DNA from: Amycolatopsis jejuensis | Lineage (GTDB): Bacteria; Actinomycetota; Actinomycetes; Mycobacteriales; Pseudonocardiaceae | Assembly: GCF_000717335.1 (NCBI RefSeq) | Contig: NZ_JNYZ01000012.1 | Coordinates: 62,001 to 126,000 of the forward strand | Length of the DNA stretch: 64,000 nt | Direction: 5' to 3' | Part shown: positions 1-8,708 of the stretch, piece by piece | Layout of the letters: the number at the start of each line of letters is the position of its first letter | Position numbering within the stretch: the first letter of the stretch is position 1 | Notes under the pieces: model-generated | Seen by the model: the letters and a program-made list of their open reading frames with translations, nothing else | The model's database searches: none | Told to the model about the DNA's origin: nothing | Program-made: the position numbers and the translations under genes

Positions 1-1092
1 GATCGAGAAGCCGCTGGCCGTCCGGTCGAGCACCAGCCAGACGAAACCGGCGAGCAGCACGACGAGGCCGATCGGCAGCGCACGGGCGACCCCGGTCGCC
101 TTGGCCAGCAGCGGCGCGAGCACGCTGCCCACGATGATCATGCCGGCGATCGGGAGCTGGGTCATCCCGCTCGTCAGCGGATCCATCCCGAGCTCCTGCT
201 GCTGGTACTGCGGCAGGAAGAAGAACAGGCTGGTCAGCGTGCCACCGAGCAGCAGGACCACGAGGTTCGACGTGATCACCGGCTTGCGGCGGAACACGTG
301 CAGCGGCACCAGCGGGTGCTCGGACCGCCGTTCGACGGCGACGAACGCGGCAAGGGAGAGCAGGCCGACCGCAATGCCGATGATCGTGCCGGGCGAGCCC
401 CAGCCTGCGTCCGAGGCGGTGACCATGCCGAGGGCGAGGCCGGACGTACCCACGGAGATGGTGATCGCGCCGAGCGCGTCGAACTTGCCGGGCCTGCCGG
501 GAACGGACGGGATCGCGCGCCACACGATCAGCGCACCGGCGAGACCGAACGGCACCGGGGCGAGGAACACCGACTGCCAGCCGAGTACCTGGGTCAGCGT
601 GCCGCCGAGGAACACCCCGATGAGGCTGCCGAAGCCCGCGATCGCTCCCCAGATACCCAGCGCGCGGGTGCGTTCCGCGGGGGTCGGGTGGATGGCGAGC
701 ACGAGCGACAGCGCAGCGGGCATCACCAGCGCGGCGCCCGCCCCCTGCCCGATCCGGGCGGCGATCAGCACGCTGCTGCTGGTCGCCAGCGCACAGGCGA
801 GCGAAGCGGTGAGGTAGACGACCATCCCGCCCAGGAACATCCTGCGGCTCCCGAGCACGTCGGCGAGCCGTCCGCCGAGCAGCAGCAGACCGGCGAACGC
901 CACCAGGTAGCTGCCCACGACGACGGTGAGCTCGGCAGCGGTGAGCCCGAGGCCCGCGCGGATCGCCCGCGAGGCCAGGTTCACCATCGCGTTGTCGAGA
1001 ATGACCAGGAACATCGCCGTGGCCAGGCCGACCATCGCCACCCCTCGGGGCAGCCGGGGCCGGACGGTGCCCGGCGCGGTTTCGTCGCTCAT
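1..1092 (-). CDS. MFS drug-efflux transporter, DHA2-like (3' end cut by window)
   Basis: About 364 residues are visible before the window edge. The N-terminus (MSDETAPGTVRPRLPRG) is followed by a hydrophobic helix with ILDNAMVNLA, which resembles the ILD..IVNVALP segment of 14-TM EmrB/QacA proton antiporters. Motif A-like GGRLADVLGSRRMF follows at about residue 75, then many membrane helices. The family exports drugs or metabolites across the cytoplasmic membrane using the proton gradient; the substrate cannot be read from sequence. The start is the ATG at 1092. The gene diverges from the LuxR-type regulator, with about 165 bp between them, so that regulator may control it, but I infer this only from position. 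Confidence 0.85.
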   Translation of the reverse strand, partial: MSDETAPGTVRPRLPRGVAMVGLATAMFLVILDNAMVNLASRAIRAGLGLTAAELTVVVGSYLVAFAGLLLLGGRLADVLGSRRMFLGGMVVYLTASLACALATSSSVLIAARIGQGAGAALVMPAALSLVLAIHPTPAERTRALGIWGAIAGFGSLIGVFLGGTLTQVLGWQSVFLAPVPFGLAGALIVWRAIPSVPGRPGKFDALGAITISVGTSGLALGMVTASDAGWGSPGTIIGIAVGLLSLAAFVAVERRSEHPLVPLHVFRRKPVITSNLVVLLLGGTLTSLFFFLPQYQQQELGMDPLTSGMTQLPIAGMIIVGSVLAPLLAKATGVARALPIGLVVLLAGFVWLVLDRTASGFSI

Positions 1093-1256
1093 CGTTTCGT
1101 CCCCTTGTGCACGCTGTCGGTTGGTTCTGATGCCATGACGATGGCGGGTACCACCGGTGGTTCGCGTCGGTGATCGACACCTATTTGCCCCTTTCGACAG
1201 GTGCGCACGGGCACGTAAGGGGCAAGCCGGACGGCATCCGCCCTATGGTTCGTCAC

Positions 1257-3935
1257 ATGGCCACGACGACCTCGCGCCCGCTCGTCGGCAGGCACGACGA
1301 GACCAGCCGGCTGCTCGCCCTCGTGCGCGCCGCGGAAACCGGGGCAGGTGGCGGGCTCGTCCTGCGCGGTGAACCGGGGATCGGGAAGAGCGCCCTGCTG
1401 GCACACCTCGAGCAGGTATCGGACAAGGTCCAGGTCATCCGGGCCTCCGGGGCCGAGTTCGAGGGTGAGCTGCCGTTCGCCGCGTTGCACCAGCTGTGCG
1501 TGCCGTTGTCGGCGCACCTCGACTCGCTCGCCGCGCCTTACCGCGACGCGCTGCTGATCGCGTTCGGGCTGGCCGACGGCGCGCCGGAGCCGTTCCGGGT
1601 CGGCCTTGCCACGCTCGAACTGCTCGCGACGGCCGCGGCGGACCGGCCGCTGCTGTGTCTCGTGGATGACGCGCACTGGATGGACACCGCGTCCGCGACG
1701 GCGTTGACATTCGTGGCCAGGCGCATTGCGGCCGAGCCGATCGCGATGGTGTTCGCGGCTCGTGACCAGGAGGTCGTCCGCGGGCTGGACGAGCTGCCCG
1801 AGCTGGTCGTCGGCGGGTTGAGCGACACGGACGCGCGAGCCCTGCTGTCCGGGGAGAAGGCCGGGGTCCTCGACGACCGGGTCCGCGATCGCCTGCTCGC
1901 CGAAGCGAGGGGGAACCCGCTCGCGCTCATCGAGCTGCCGCATGCAGGTGGGTTCGCGCTGCCAACGCCGTCGCCGGTGGCGAGCCGGATCGAGCGGAGT
2001 TTCCTTGGCCGGATGGCGGACCTGCCGCCGGACGCGCAGCTGCTGCTGGTGGTCGCGAGTGCCGATTCGACCGGTGACCAGAGTCTGTTGTGGACGGCCG
2101 CGCAGCAGCTCGGCATCGACGTGGCCGCCGCGAGCGCCGCTGCCGAAGCGTCCGGGCTGATGTTCTTCGACACGCGGCCCAAGTTCTGCCACCCGCTGGC
2201 GCGCTCGGCGGTGTACCGCGGAGCCGGGGCGGAGCGGCGCCGGACGGCCCATCGGGCGCTGGCGGAGGCCACCGATCCGGCCACCGCGTCGGACCGGCTG
2301 GCCTGGCATCGCGCACAGGCCACCACCGGACCGGACGAAGGGGTTGCCGCCGAGCTGGAGTCGTCGGCGTCGCGCGCGCAGGCACGCGGGGGAGTTGCGG
2401 CGGCGGCGGCGTTCCTCGGCCGGGCGGCGGCGCTTTCGCTGGACCCGGCAAAGCAGGTCGAACGCACGATCGCGGCCGCCGAGGCCACGCTTGCGGCAGG
2501 CAAGGCGCAAGCGGCGGCGGACCTGCTGGCCGGGATCGACACCGACGCACTGGACGATCTTCAGCACGCATCGGTCGACCTGCTGCACGGCCAGATCGCG
2601 TTCGTCGAAGAGACCTCGGGCGCGGTCCGGGGGTCGGAACTCATTCTGCGGGCAGCGCAGCGGCTCGCTGCCGTCGATCCGGAACGGTCTCGCGAATGTT
2701 TCGTGGCGGCGCTGGAGATGGGGCTCGTCGTCGGGCGAGCGGGCGGGGTGATGGACCGGGTACTCGACGCGGCCAGGTCAGCGCCACCGGCGGTGGGACC
2801 ACCGGATCTCCTTGACGCGCTGGTGTCGTTGAGCACCGAAGGCCCCCGCGCCGGGATACCCGCGCTTCGCCGCGTGTTCGACGGCGAGGAGGCGGCCTGG
2901 ACCAAGGCACCCGCACTGGCCACGGTGCTGTCGGGCGAGCTGTGGGACGTCGACCTGCACGCGGCCACCACCGAATGGCTGGTGCGGACGGGACGGGACA
3001 CGGGATCGCCGATGACGATGCGGCTCGGCTTGTCGCAGGTGGCGTTGTCCGCGGCGTTCAGCGGCGATTTCGCACAGGCAATGGCGGCGATCGCCGAGGA
3101 GGAGGCGATTGCCGACGTCGTCGGGGACCTTCCGCAGCTGTACCCGCGAGTGCATCTGGCCGCGATGCGGGGCCGCCGCCAGGAGGTGGCCGACCTGTTC
3201 GCCGAGGTGATGAACCGGGGTACCGGCCAGCAGACCGCGAATGCGCACTGGGCGATGGCCGTGCTGCACAACGGTCTCGCCGAATATCCGGCAGCGCTGG
3301 CCGCGGCCACGACAGCCGTTGCGGGCGGCGATCTTTTCCTAGCCGGCATCGCGCTGCCCGAACTGGCCGAGGCCGCGGTCCGGTGCGGCGAGCACGCGGT
3401 TGCGCAGTCGGCAGTCGAGTCCTTGACCGAGCGGACGGAACCGGCCGGAACCCCTTGGGCGCTTGGCATGGCGGCGGGCGCGCGGGCCCTGGTCAGCGAC
3501 GCCGAAGACGACTACGTGGCGGCCGTCGAGCACCTCACCGGCACCCCGCTGGCGCTGAACCTCGCGCGGGCGCACCTGCGGTACGGGGAGTGGCTACGCC
3601 GCACCGGCCGTCGTCGCGATGCCCGCCAGCACCTGCGGACCGCGCACGAACAGCTGTCCGAGATCGGGTCGGAAGCGTTCGCCAAGCGTGCCGCCGACGA
3701 GTTGCGCGCCACCGGCGAAGTGGCCCGGAGCCGTTCCGAGCACACCTACGATCGCTTGACGATGCAGGAAATGCACATCGCCCGCGAGGTCGCCGCGGGT
3801 GCCACGACCAAAGAGGTGGCCACGCGGCTGTTCCTCAGCCCGCGCACGGTGGAAGCCCATCTGCGCAAGATCTTCCAGAAACTCGAGATCACGTCGCGCA
3901 GGCAGCTGCGCGACATGCCCGACCTCCTGAGTTGA
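1257..3935 (+). CDS. LuxR-family regulator of the LAL type (AAA ATPase + TPR-like + HTH)
   Basis: An 892-residue protein starts at MATTTSRPLVGR; an in-frame ATG 12 bases upstream (1245) and another at 1170 are alternatives. LVGR near residue 9 is the usual beginning of the ATPase module. The P-loop GEPGIGKS lies at residues 38-45 and a Walker B LLCLVDDAHWMD near 135. A long alpha-helical, Ala-rich middle resembles the TPR-like region of LAL/MalT proteins. The C-terminal 60 residues form a LuxR HTH (LTMQEMHIAREVAAG, then LSPRTVEAHLRKIFQKL). Such proteins bind ATP and an unknown effector and activate transcription. The divergent MFS gene is a plausible target. Confidence 0.9.
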   Translation: MATTTSRPLVGRHDETSRLLALVRAAETGAGGGLVLRGEPGIGKSALLAHLEQVSDKVQVIRASGAEFEGELPFAALHQLCVPLSAHLDSLAAPYRDALLIAFGLADGAPEPFRVGLATLELLATAAADRPLLCLVDDAHWMDTASATALTFVARRIAAEPIAMVFAARDQEVVRGLDELPELVVGGLSDTDARALLSGEKAGVLDDRVRDRLLAEARGNPLALIELPHAGGFALPTPSPVASRIERSFLGRMADLPPDAQLLLVVASADSTGDQSLLWTAAQQLGIDVAAASAAAEASGLMFFDTRPKFCHPLARSAVYRGAGAERRRTAHRALAEATDPATASDRLAWHRAQATTGPDEGVAAELESSASRAQARGGVAAAAAFLGRAAALSLDPAKQVERTIAAAEATLAAGKAQAAADLLAGIDTDALDDLQHASVDLLHGQIAFVEETSGAVRGSELILRAAQRLAAVDPERSRECFVAALEMGLVVGRAGGVMDRVLDAARSAPPAVGPPDLLDALVSLSTEGPRAGIPALRRVFDGEEAAWTKAPALATVLSGELWDVDLHAATTEWLVRTGRDTGSPMTMRLGLSQVALSAAFSGDFAQAMAAIAEEEAIADVVGDLPQLYPRVHLAAMRGRRQEVADLFAEVMNRGTGQQTANAHWAMAVLHNGLAEYPAALAAATTAVAGGDLFLAGIALPELAEAAVRCGEHAVAQSAVESLTERTEPAGTPWALGMAAGARALVSDAEDDYVAAVEHLTGTPLALNLARAHLRYGEWLRRTGRRRDARQHLRTAHEQLSEIGSEAFAKRAADELRATGEVARSRSEHTYDRLTMQEMHIAREVAAGATTKEVATRLFLSPRTVEAHLRKIFQKLEITSRRQLRDMPDLLS

Positions 3936-3950
3936 GCCGTGTCGGCTCAA
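3932..3950 (+). terminator. stem-loop overlapping the stop codon of the LuxR-type gene
   Basis: TTGAGCCG (3932-3939) pairs perfectly with CGGCTCAA (3943-3950) around a 3-base loop. The stop codon lies inside the left arm. No T-tract follows, as is common in high-GC actinobacteria, so the terminator role is inferred. Confidence 0.5.
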
Positions 3951-4031
3951 GTTGCACGGTGTGTAACGGCGCCTATGATCAACGCGACGAGTTCCTCGTA
4001 GCCGAGTGATGGCGCGGCGAGGAGGTGCCGG

Positions 4032-4370
4032 ATGTCGGACACCACTCCCACCTGGGGGTACGTCGTCGTGACCGGTCTCGCCGGGTTTGCCGGCGGCCTG
4101 CTCGTCGCGGCGCTCCTGGTCGCGGGCAGCGCACCCCGTCCGGCCGGGCAGTCCTCGCCGCCACCCAGCCCGACCCCCGCGCAGCCGGTCACGGTGACGG
4201 TGACCGGCCTCCCTCCGCCGCCGATCACCGTCACCCATCGCGAGCCGGCTCCACCGCCGCGCACCACCACCGCGACGGTGTCGGTCACTCCGGCCCCGTC
4301 GACCCCGGAGTCGGGCCCCCCGACTTCGCTGAGCCCGACTCTCGGGTTCTACCCGGGCGCGGAACGCTGA
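4032..4370 (+). CDS. small membrane-anchored Pro/Thr-rich protein
   Basis: 112 residues beginning MSDTTPTWGYVVV, with GAGGAGG-like purines (cgaggaggtgccgg) just before the ATG. One membrane helix (about residues 9-32, VVVTGLAGFAGGLLVAALLVAG) is followed by a Pro/Ser/Thr tail containing TVTVTGLPPPPITVT. The layout suggests a single-pass protein with an extended extracytoplasmic tail, possibly spanning the cell wall. I recognise no family. It ends two bases before the stop of the convergent ABC permease gene. Confidence 0.65.
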   Translation: MSDTTPTWGYVVVTGLAGFAGGLLVAALLVAGSAPRPAGQSSPPPSPTPAQPVTVTVTGLPPPPITVTHREPAPPPRTTTATVSVTPAPSTPESGPPTSLSPTLGFYPGAER

Positions 4371-4377
4371 CGTCAGC
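4366..4377. other. perfect 12-bp palindrome holding two convergent stop codons
   Basis: GCTGACGTCAGC is a perfect palindrome containing the TGA of the 112-aa protein (4368-4370) and, on the other strand, the TGA of the ABC permease (4373-4375). It could act in bidirectional termination or be accidental. Confidence 0.4.
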
Positions 4378-5968
4378 CGACGTCCCGGCGGCGCCAGCCG
4401 GCCAGTCCGGTCCCGAGCACCACGACCCCGACGGCCAGCAGCACCACCAGCGGCAGCGCGGTGAACGCCTCCCCTGGCACCTTCGGCGGGTGCTGGAACG
4501 GCGAGATGTCCAGCAGCGCCTGCGGAGCGTTGACGACCGGCCCGAACAGGCTGATCAGCAGCGCCAGCGCTGCCACTCCCCACGCCGCGCTCGCGGCCTT
4601 CGGCAGGAAACCGAAGATCAGCGCCGCCACCGCGACGATCACCCAAGCCGCGGGTACCTGTACTGCAACGGCCGCGACCATGTGCGCCACCGAGCCGCCG
4701 ACGTCACCGCTGCGCAGCCCGTTCGACAGCCCCAGCAGCACTCCGCCGACCAGCACGAGCAACGCCGTACCCAGGAATGCGAACACGAGGTGGCTAGCCG
4801 CCCAGCGGAGCCGTCCGACGCGCGTCGCGAGCAGAGGTTCCAGCCGTATTGCGGTTTCCTCGGTGCGCATCCGCAGCGTCGCCTGTACGCCGTAGAGCGA
4901 GGCGAGCATGGCGAACAGGCCGACCATGGTGGCGAGGAACGCGTCGACGATCCCGTTCGAACCGCCGAGCCGTTCGAAAATCTGCCTCGTCTGCTCGGTT
5001 TCGCCGACCAGACCGGAAATCCCTTGCGCGATCGTCCCGAACAGCGCGCCGCCGATCGCGAGCCCGGCCAGCCAGCCGATCAGCGGACCCCGCTGCAACC
5101 GCCAGGCCAGTGAGAACGGCGACCGCAACGACGATGCGGCTTCGGCGGGCCCGAGCCGCGGCGGGAGCAGGCCGACCCCGACATCACGCCGCGGCAGCAG
5201 GGCGTAAGCGACCACGCACAGCACGATCGTGGTCGCGATCGGCAAGGCCAGTACCCACCAGCGTTCCCCGGCGAACGGCCGGATCTGCTGCGCCCAGCCG
5301 AGCGGCGAAATCCACGACAGCCAATGCGCGTCGGAGGTCGAATCACCCGCGCCGCGCAACAGGAACGCGACGCCGATCGCGGCGGTACCGATGCTGTTGG
5401 CCGTGCGCGAGTATTCGCCGAGTTGCACTGCCACCGCAGCGATTCCGGTGAAAACCAGACCGGCGAGCGCGGTGCTCGCCCCGAGGGCCACCGAACCGGC
5501 GGGCGGGAGTTTCCCGGCCAGCGACGCCGCTTGCAGTACCCCGATGAGCAGGCTTGCGCTGCCGGTGACCACCACTGCGGCGGTGAGCGGCGCGTACCGT
5601 CCGACCACAGTGGACGCCAGCAGTTCGGCGCGGCCCGAGTCCTCTTCGGCGCGCGTGTGCCGGGTGAGCGTGAACACCGCCATCAGCGCGGTCAGCAGGG
5701 CCAGGATCCCGCCCATTCGCCAGGCGATGAAGCCACCGGCCGAGCTGAGGTCGAACGCCGGACCGTAAAGCAGCGAGAACGACGGGTTCGCGGCGGCCGA
5801 CGCCGACAGCGCGGCCCGGCTCGCGGCGGTCGGGTAGAACTGGTCGTAACTGCTCACTGTGGCCGCCGGGACCACGCTCAGCAGCACGATCCAGATGGGC
5901 AGGATCACCCGGTCACGGCGTAGGGCGAGCCGGATCAGCTGCCGGGTTCCATTGAGGGCGCCGTTCAT
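4373..5968 (-). CDS. ABC-2 type exporter permease (polyketide-antibiotic exporter family)
   Basis: 531 residues starting [19 protein letters not shown]. About twelve hydrophobic segments in two halves match the TnrB3-like permeases (COG3559) that pair with DrrA-like ATPases. The ATG at 5968 overlaps the stop codon of the upstream ATPase gene in an ATGA arrangement, so the two are translationally coupled and probably form one transporter. The family exports hydrophobic compounds, including antibiotics, through the cytoplasmic membrane. No biosynthetic cluster adjoins it, so the substrate is unknown. Longer upstream extensions of this frame run inside the ATPase gene and are not credible. Confidence 0.88.
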   Translation of the reverse strand: MNGALNGTRQLIRLALRRDRVILPIWIVLLSVVPAATVSSYDQFYPTAASRAALSASAAANPSFSLLYGPAFDLSSAGGFIAWRMGGILALLTALMAVFTLTRHTRAEEDSGRAELLASTVVGRYAPLTAAVVVTGSASLLIGVLQAASLAGKLPPAGSVALGASTALAGLVFTGIAAVAVQLGEYSRTANSIGTAAIGVAFLLRGAGDSTSDAHWLSWISPLGWAQQIRPFAGERWWVLALPIATTIVLCVVAYALLPRRDVGVGLLPPRLGPAEAASSLRSPFSLAWRLQRGPLIGWLAGLAIGGALFGTIAQGISGLVGETEQTRQIFERLGGSNGIVDAFLATMVGLFAMLASLYGVQATLRMRTEETAIRLEPLLATRVGRLRWAASHLVFAFLGTALLVLVGGVLLGLSNGLRSGDVGGSVAHMVAAVAVQVPAAWVIVAVAALIFGFLPKAASAAWGVAALALLISLFGPVVNAPQALLDISPFQHPPKVPGEAFTALPLVVLLAVGVVVLGTGLAGWRRRDVG

Positions 5969-6864
5969 TTCCCGGCCTCGAGCTCGTCGGCGTAGTGGCG
6001 CAGGAAGAGCTCCTCCAGCGTCGGCGGACGGCTTTCGAGGCTGCGTACGCCGATCTGGGTCAGCTGGCGGAGCGCGTCGTCGAGGGCCCTGGTTTCCACG
6101 TCGAAGTGGACGCGGTTGCCCTGCACCTTGAGGTCGTGCACGTCGGCGAGCTTGGCCAGCCCGTTCGGCGGCCCGGCCAGCTCCGCGGCGATCGAGGTGC
6201 GGGTGAGGTGGCGCAGTTCGGCGAGCGTTCCGGTCTCGACCGTACGGCCGTTGCGGATGATGCTCACCTTGTCGCACAAGGCTTCCACCTCGGCGAGGAT
6301 GTGGCTGGAGAGCAGCACGGTGCGACCCTGCTCGCGTTCCTCCTGGATGACCTCCTGGAAGGTGGCCTCCATCAGCGGGTCGAGACCCGAGGTGGGTTCG
6401 TCGAGCAGCAGCAGGTCCACAGTGGACGCCAGCGCGGCCACGATGGCGACTTTCTGCCGGTTGCCCTTGGAGTACGTGCGGCCCTTCTTGCGCGGGTCGA
6501 GGTCGAAGCGCTCGACGAGTTCCTTGCGGCGCTTCTGGTCGAGGCCGCCACGCAGCCTGCCGAGCAGGTCGATGACCTCGCCGCCGGAGAGGTTGGGCCA
6601 GAGGTTGACGTCGCCGGGCACGTATGCAAGCCGGTGGTGCAGGCTCGCGGCGTCGCGCCACGGGTCGCCGCCGAGCAGCCGGACCTCACCGGCGTCGGCG
6701 TGCAGCAGTCCGAGCAGGACCCGGATGGTGGTGGACTTCCCGGCACCGTTCGGGCCGAGGAAGCCGTGCACTTCCCCCGCGGGAACCTGGAGATCGAGGC
6801 CGTCGAGGGCCTTCACCCGGCCGAATGCCTTGTGCAGGCCGGAGATCGAGATGGCGTTTCCCAT
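5965..6864 (-). CDS. ABC transporter ATP-binding protein (DrrA-like)
   Basis: 299 residues starting [20 protein letters not shown]. Walker A is GPNGAGKST at about residues 38-46, the signature-equivalent loop is YSKGNRQKV, and Walker B is [13 protein letters not shown], followed by the H-loop ([11 protein letters not shown]). The C-terminal extension of about 80 residues is typical of DrrA-type ATPases. It powers the permease encoded immediately downstream. Expression probably depends on the divergent GbsR/MarR-like regulator, because a palindrome lies between the two starts. Confidence 0.92.
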   Translation of the reverse strand: MGNAISISGLHKAFGRVKALDGLDLQVPAGEVHGFLGPNGAGKSTTIRVLLGLLHADAGEVRLLGGDPWRDAASLHHRLAYVPGDVNLWPNLSGGEVIDLLGRLRGGLDQKRRKELVERFDLDPRKKGRTYSKGNRQKVAIVAALASTVDLLLLDEPTSGLDPLMEATFQEVIQEEREQGRTVLLSSHILAEVEALCDKVSIIRNGRTVETGTLAELRHLTRTSIAAELAGPPNGLAKLADVHDLKVQGNRVHFDVETRALDDALRQLTQIGVRSLESRPPTLEELFLRHYADELEAGK

Positions 6865-6884
6865 GCCACGGAAGCTACACTGAT

Positions 6885-6900
6885 TTCACGAACTTGTGAA
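6885..6900. promoter_or_regulatory. palindromic operator between ABC operon and GbsR/MarR-like gene
   Basis: TTCAC and GTGAA arms form the 16-bp inverted repeat TTCACGAACTTGTGAA, 20 bp before the ATPase ATG and about 60 bp before the regulator start. Position and symmetry suit a dimeric winged-helix repressor. Confidence 0.6.
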
Positions 6901-6958
6901 GTTAAGAAAATGTCTAGATCGAGTGATCTTACGGACGGTGGTGCGAGAGGATGGACGG

Positions 6959-7444
6959 ATGACGACGCCTGAGACGAAACGTGACGAGGACGCCGTCCGC
7001 CGATATGTCGAAAGCCTTGCCCTCGTGCTGACCCAGATCGGCATGCAGCGCATGGCTGCGCGGGTGTTTGCGGCGCTGATGACGACCGACGAGGGGCAGC
7101 TGACGGCGGCCGAGCTGGCGGACAGCCTGTCGGTGAGCCCGGCCGCGATCTCCGGTGCCGTGCGGTACCTCGAGCAGGTGGGGATGGTCACGAAGGTCCG
7201 CGAACCCGGTGAGCGCCGGGACCACTACCGGCTCTACGACGACCTCTGGTACGCCACGTTCCTCAAACGCGACCGCTTCCTGATCATGTGGCGGGACGCG
7301 GCCACCGAGGGCATCGAAGCACTCGGTCCCGACTCGCCGTCCGGGAAGCGGCTTGCCGAGATGAAGGACTTCCTCGGGTTCGTGCTGAAGGAGATCAACG
7401 GTCTGTACGACCGCTGGCATCAGCAGCGGGAAAAATCGTCGTGA
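6959..7444 (+). CDS. GbsR/MarR-family transcriptional regulator
   Basis: 161 residues from MTTPETKRDEDAVRRYVES. The ATG at 6959 follows a GAGAGG ribosome site by 8 bases, so I prefer it to the GTG at 6896, which lies inside the palindrome. The winged HTH spans roughly residues 40-95 (LTAAELADSLSVSPAAISGAVRYLEQVGMV, then REPGERRDHYRL), typical of GbsR-like proteins such as those beside drug ABC exporters. It probably represses the divergent ABC operon and responds to its substrate. Its last 50 bases overlap the end of the convergent TetR gene. Confidence 0.88.
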   Translation: MTTPETKRDEDAVRRYVESLALVLTQIGMQRMAARVFAALMTTDEGQLTAAELADSLSVSPAAISGAVRYLEQVGMVTKVREPGERRDHYRLYDDLWYATFLKRDRFLIMWRDAATEGIEALGPDSPSGKRLAEMKDFLGFVLKEINGLYDRWHQQREKSS

Positions 7445-7982
7445 CCAGCCGGTGCACCAGGTCGGAGCGGGGTGGCCGCTCCTCGAAGGTCGCGAAGAAC
7501 GCCTCCTGGAAACACGCGCCGAGCAGGAGCCGGGCGACCGCGTCGACGTCGGTGTCCCGCGGAATCCGGCCGAGCTCGGCCTCGGCGGCGAGGTAGCCCG
7601 CGACGCGCGCGACGGGGACGTCCGGGCCGTGGCCGAGGCTCTCGCGGTGGCTGCGGAGGAGCTCTTTCGAGGAGAAAATCGAGACCGAGATGGGGAAACT
7701 CGCGCGGTAGAAGGCCAGCGCGGTCTCGGTGAGCTCGGTGAGGTTGTCGGCGAGCGTCTTGTCGGCGGCGGTTTCGGTGAGCCGTTGCGTGGTGGCGATC
7801 AGGTCGGGTAGCTGTTCCTTCAGTACGGCGAGGAAGAGCGCGGTCTTGTCGCGGAAATGCTTGTACAGCAAGGCTTCCGAGTACCCGGCTGTCCGCGCGA
7901 TCGCCTTGGTCGTCGCACGCGCGTACCCCTGCTCCCGCATCACCGCCGCCGCCGCGGCGACGATCTCCTCGCGGCTACCCAT
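7395..7982 (-). CDS. TetR-family repressor
   Basis: 195 residues from MGSREEIVAAAAAVMREQG, chosen because AGGAG lies 8 bases upstream. A longer GTG start at 8027 would sit inside the operator. The HTH is at about residues 22-45 (ATTKAIARTAGYSEALLYKHFRDK). The C-terminal ligand domain is of the usual length. It diverges from an NAD(P)-binding oxidoreductase gene across a large palindrome and probably represses both. The coding end overlaps the convergent GbsR/MarR-like gene by 50 bp. Confidence 0.9.
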   Translation of the reverse strand: MGSREEIVAAAAAVMREQGYARATTKAIARTAGYSEALLYKHFRDKTALFLAVLKEQLPDLIATTQRLTETAADKTLADNLTELTETALAFYRASFPISVSIFSSKELLRSHRESLGHGPDVPVARVAGYLAAEAELGRIPRDTDVDAVARLLLGACFQEAFFATFEERPPRSDLVHRLVTTIFPAADASGRTDR

Positions 7983-8012
7983 TCTGTTCGCTCTCCTGAG
8001 GGTCTTCTCAGT

Positions 8013-8058
8013 GGGGTGAGTGTTCACTTACCCTACCTGGTGAGTGAACACTCACCCC
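8013..8058. promoter_or_regulatory. double TetR operator, 20-bp inverted arms
   Basis: The left arm (8013-8032) and right arm (8039-8058) are inverted copies with one mismatch, separated by 6 bp. Each arm contains its own near-palindrome AGTG-TT-CACT or AGTG-AA-CACT, so two repressor dimers could bind side by side. It lies between the divergent TetR and oxidoreductase starts. Confidence 0.75.
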
Positions 8059-8081
8059 TGCTTTTGGGAGGTCGTTTCCCG

Positions 8082-8708
8082 ATGAAGATCACCGTCCTTG
8101 GCGCGAGCGGCCGAATCGGCGGCCTGGCCGTACAGGAAGCTCTGACCCGCGACTGGCACGTAACCGCCGTAGTCCGCGACCCTTCGCGGTTGACGGTCCC
8201 TGCGCATCCCCAGCTGGAGGTCGCAGTTCACTCGTTGGGTGATCCGGACCTGGCCGATGCCCTGATCGGCCGTGACGCTGTGCTCCTGGCCCTGGGTCCA
8301 GCCGACCGCAACCCGACGACTGTCAACACCGACGCCACCCGCGCTGTTGTCGAGGCCTTGCGGGGCTCGTCGACCAGGTTTGTGGTGGTGAGCGCCGGAG
8401 GCCTGCCCGCGGACGGGGACAGTGTGTTGATGCGTTTTCTGGTGAAGCCGTTGTTGGGTGCAGTGCTGCGGAACAGCTATGCGGACCTGCTCTCGATGGA
8501 GTCGGTCCTCCATGGGGAGCCCGAGGTGCGCTGGACGATCGTCTGCCCACCGAGACTGACGAACACTCCCGGGCGAGGCCAGGTACGCACGAGTTTGGCG
8601 GGCAATGTGCGCGGTGGTTCGCAAATCGCGCGCGCGGACGTGGCGAGGTATCTGGTGGACGCATCGGTGGACGACGGTTTGGTGGGGAGAAAGGTGTGGA
8701 TCGCTTAG
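8082..8708 (+). CDS. NAD(P)-binding oxidoreductase (NmrA/atypical SDR-like)
   Basis: 208 residues beginning MKITVLGASGRIGGLAVQEAL, with GGGAGG 10 bases before the ATG. The N-terminal GASGRIGG is the dinucleotide-binding turn of atypical short-chain dehydrogenases. The rest resembles the NAD(P)H-binding PF13460 family, which lacks the YxxxK catalytic pair. Substrate is unknown. Control by the divergent TetR is likely because the operator sits immediately upstream. Confidence 0.85.
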   Translation: MKITVLGASGRIGGLAVQEALTRDWHVTAVVRDPSRLTVPAHPQLEVAVHSLGDPDLADALIGRDAVLLALGPADRNPTTVNTDATRAVVEALRGSSTRFVVVSAGGLPADGDSVLMRFLVKPLLGAVLRNSYADLLSMESVLHGEPEVRWTIVCPPRLTNTPGRGQVRTSLAGNVRGGSQIARADVARYLVDASVDDGLVGRKVWIA

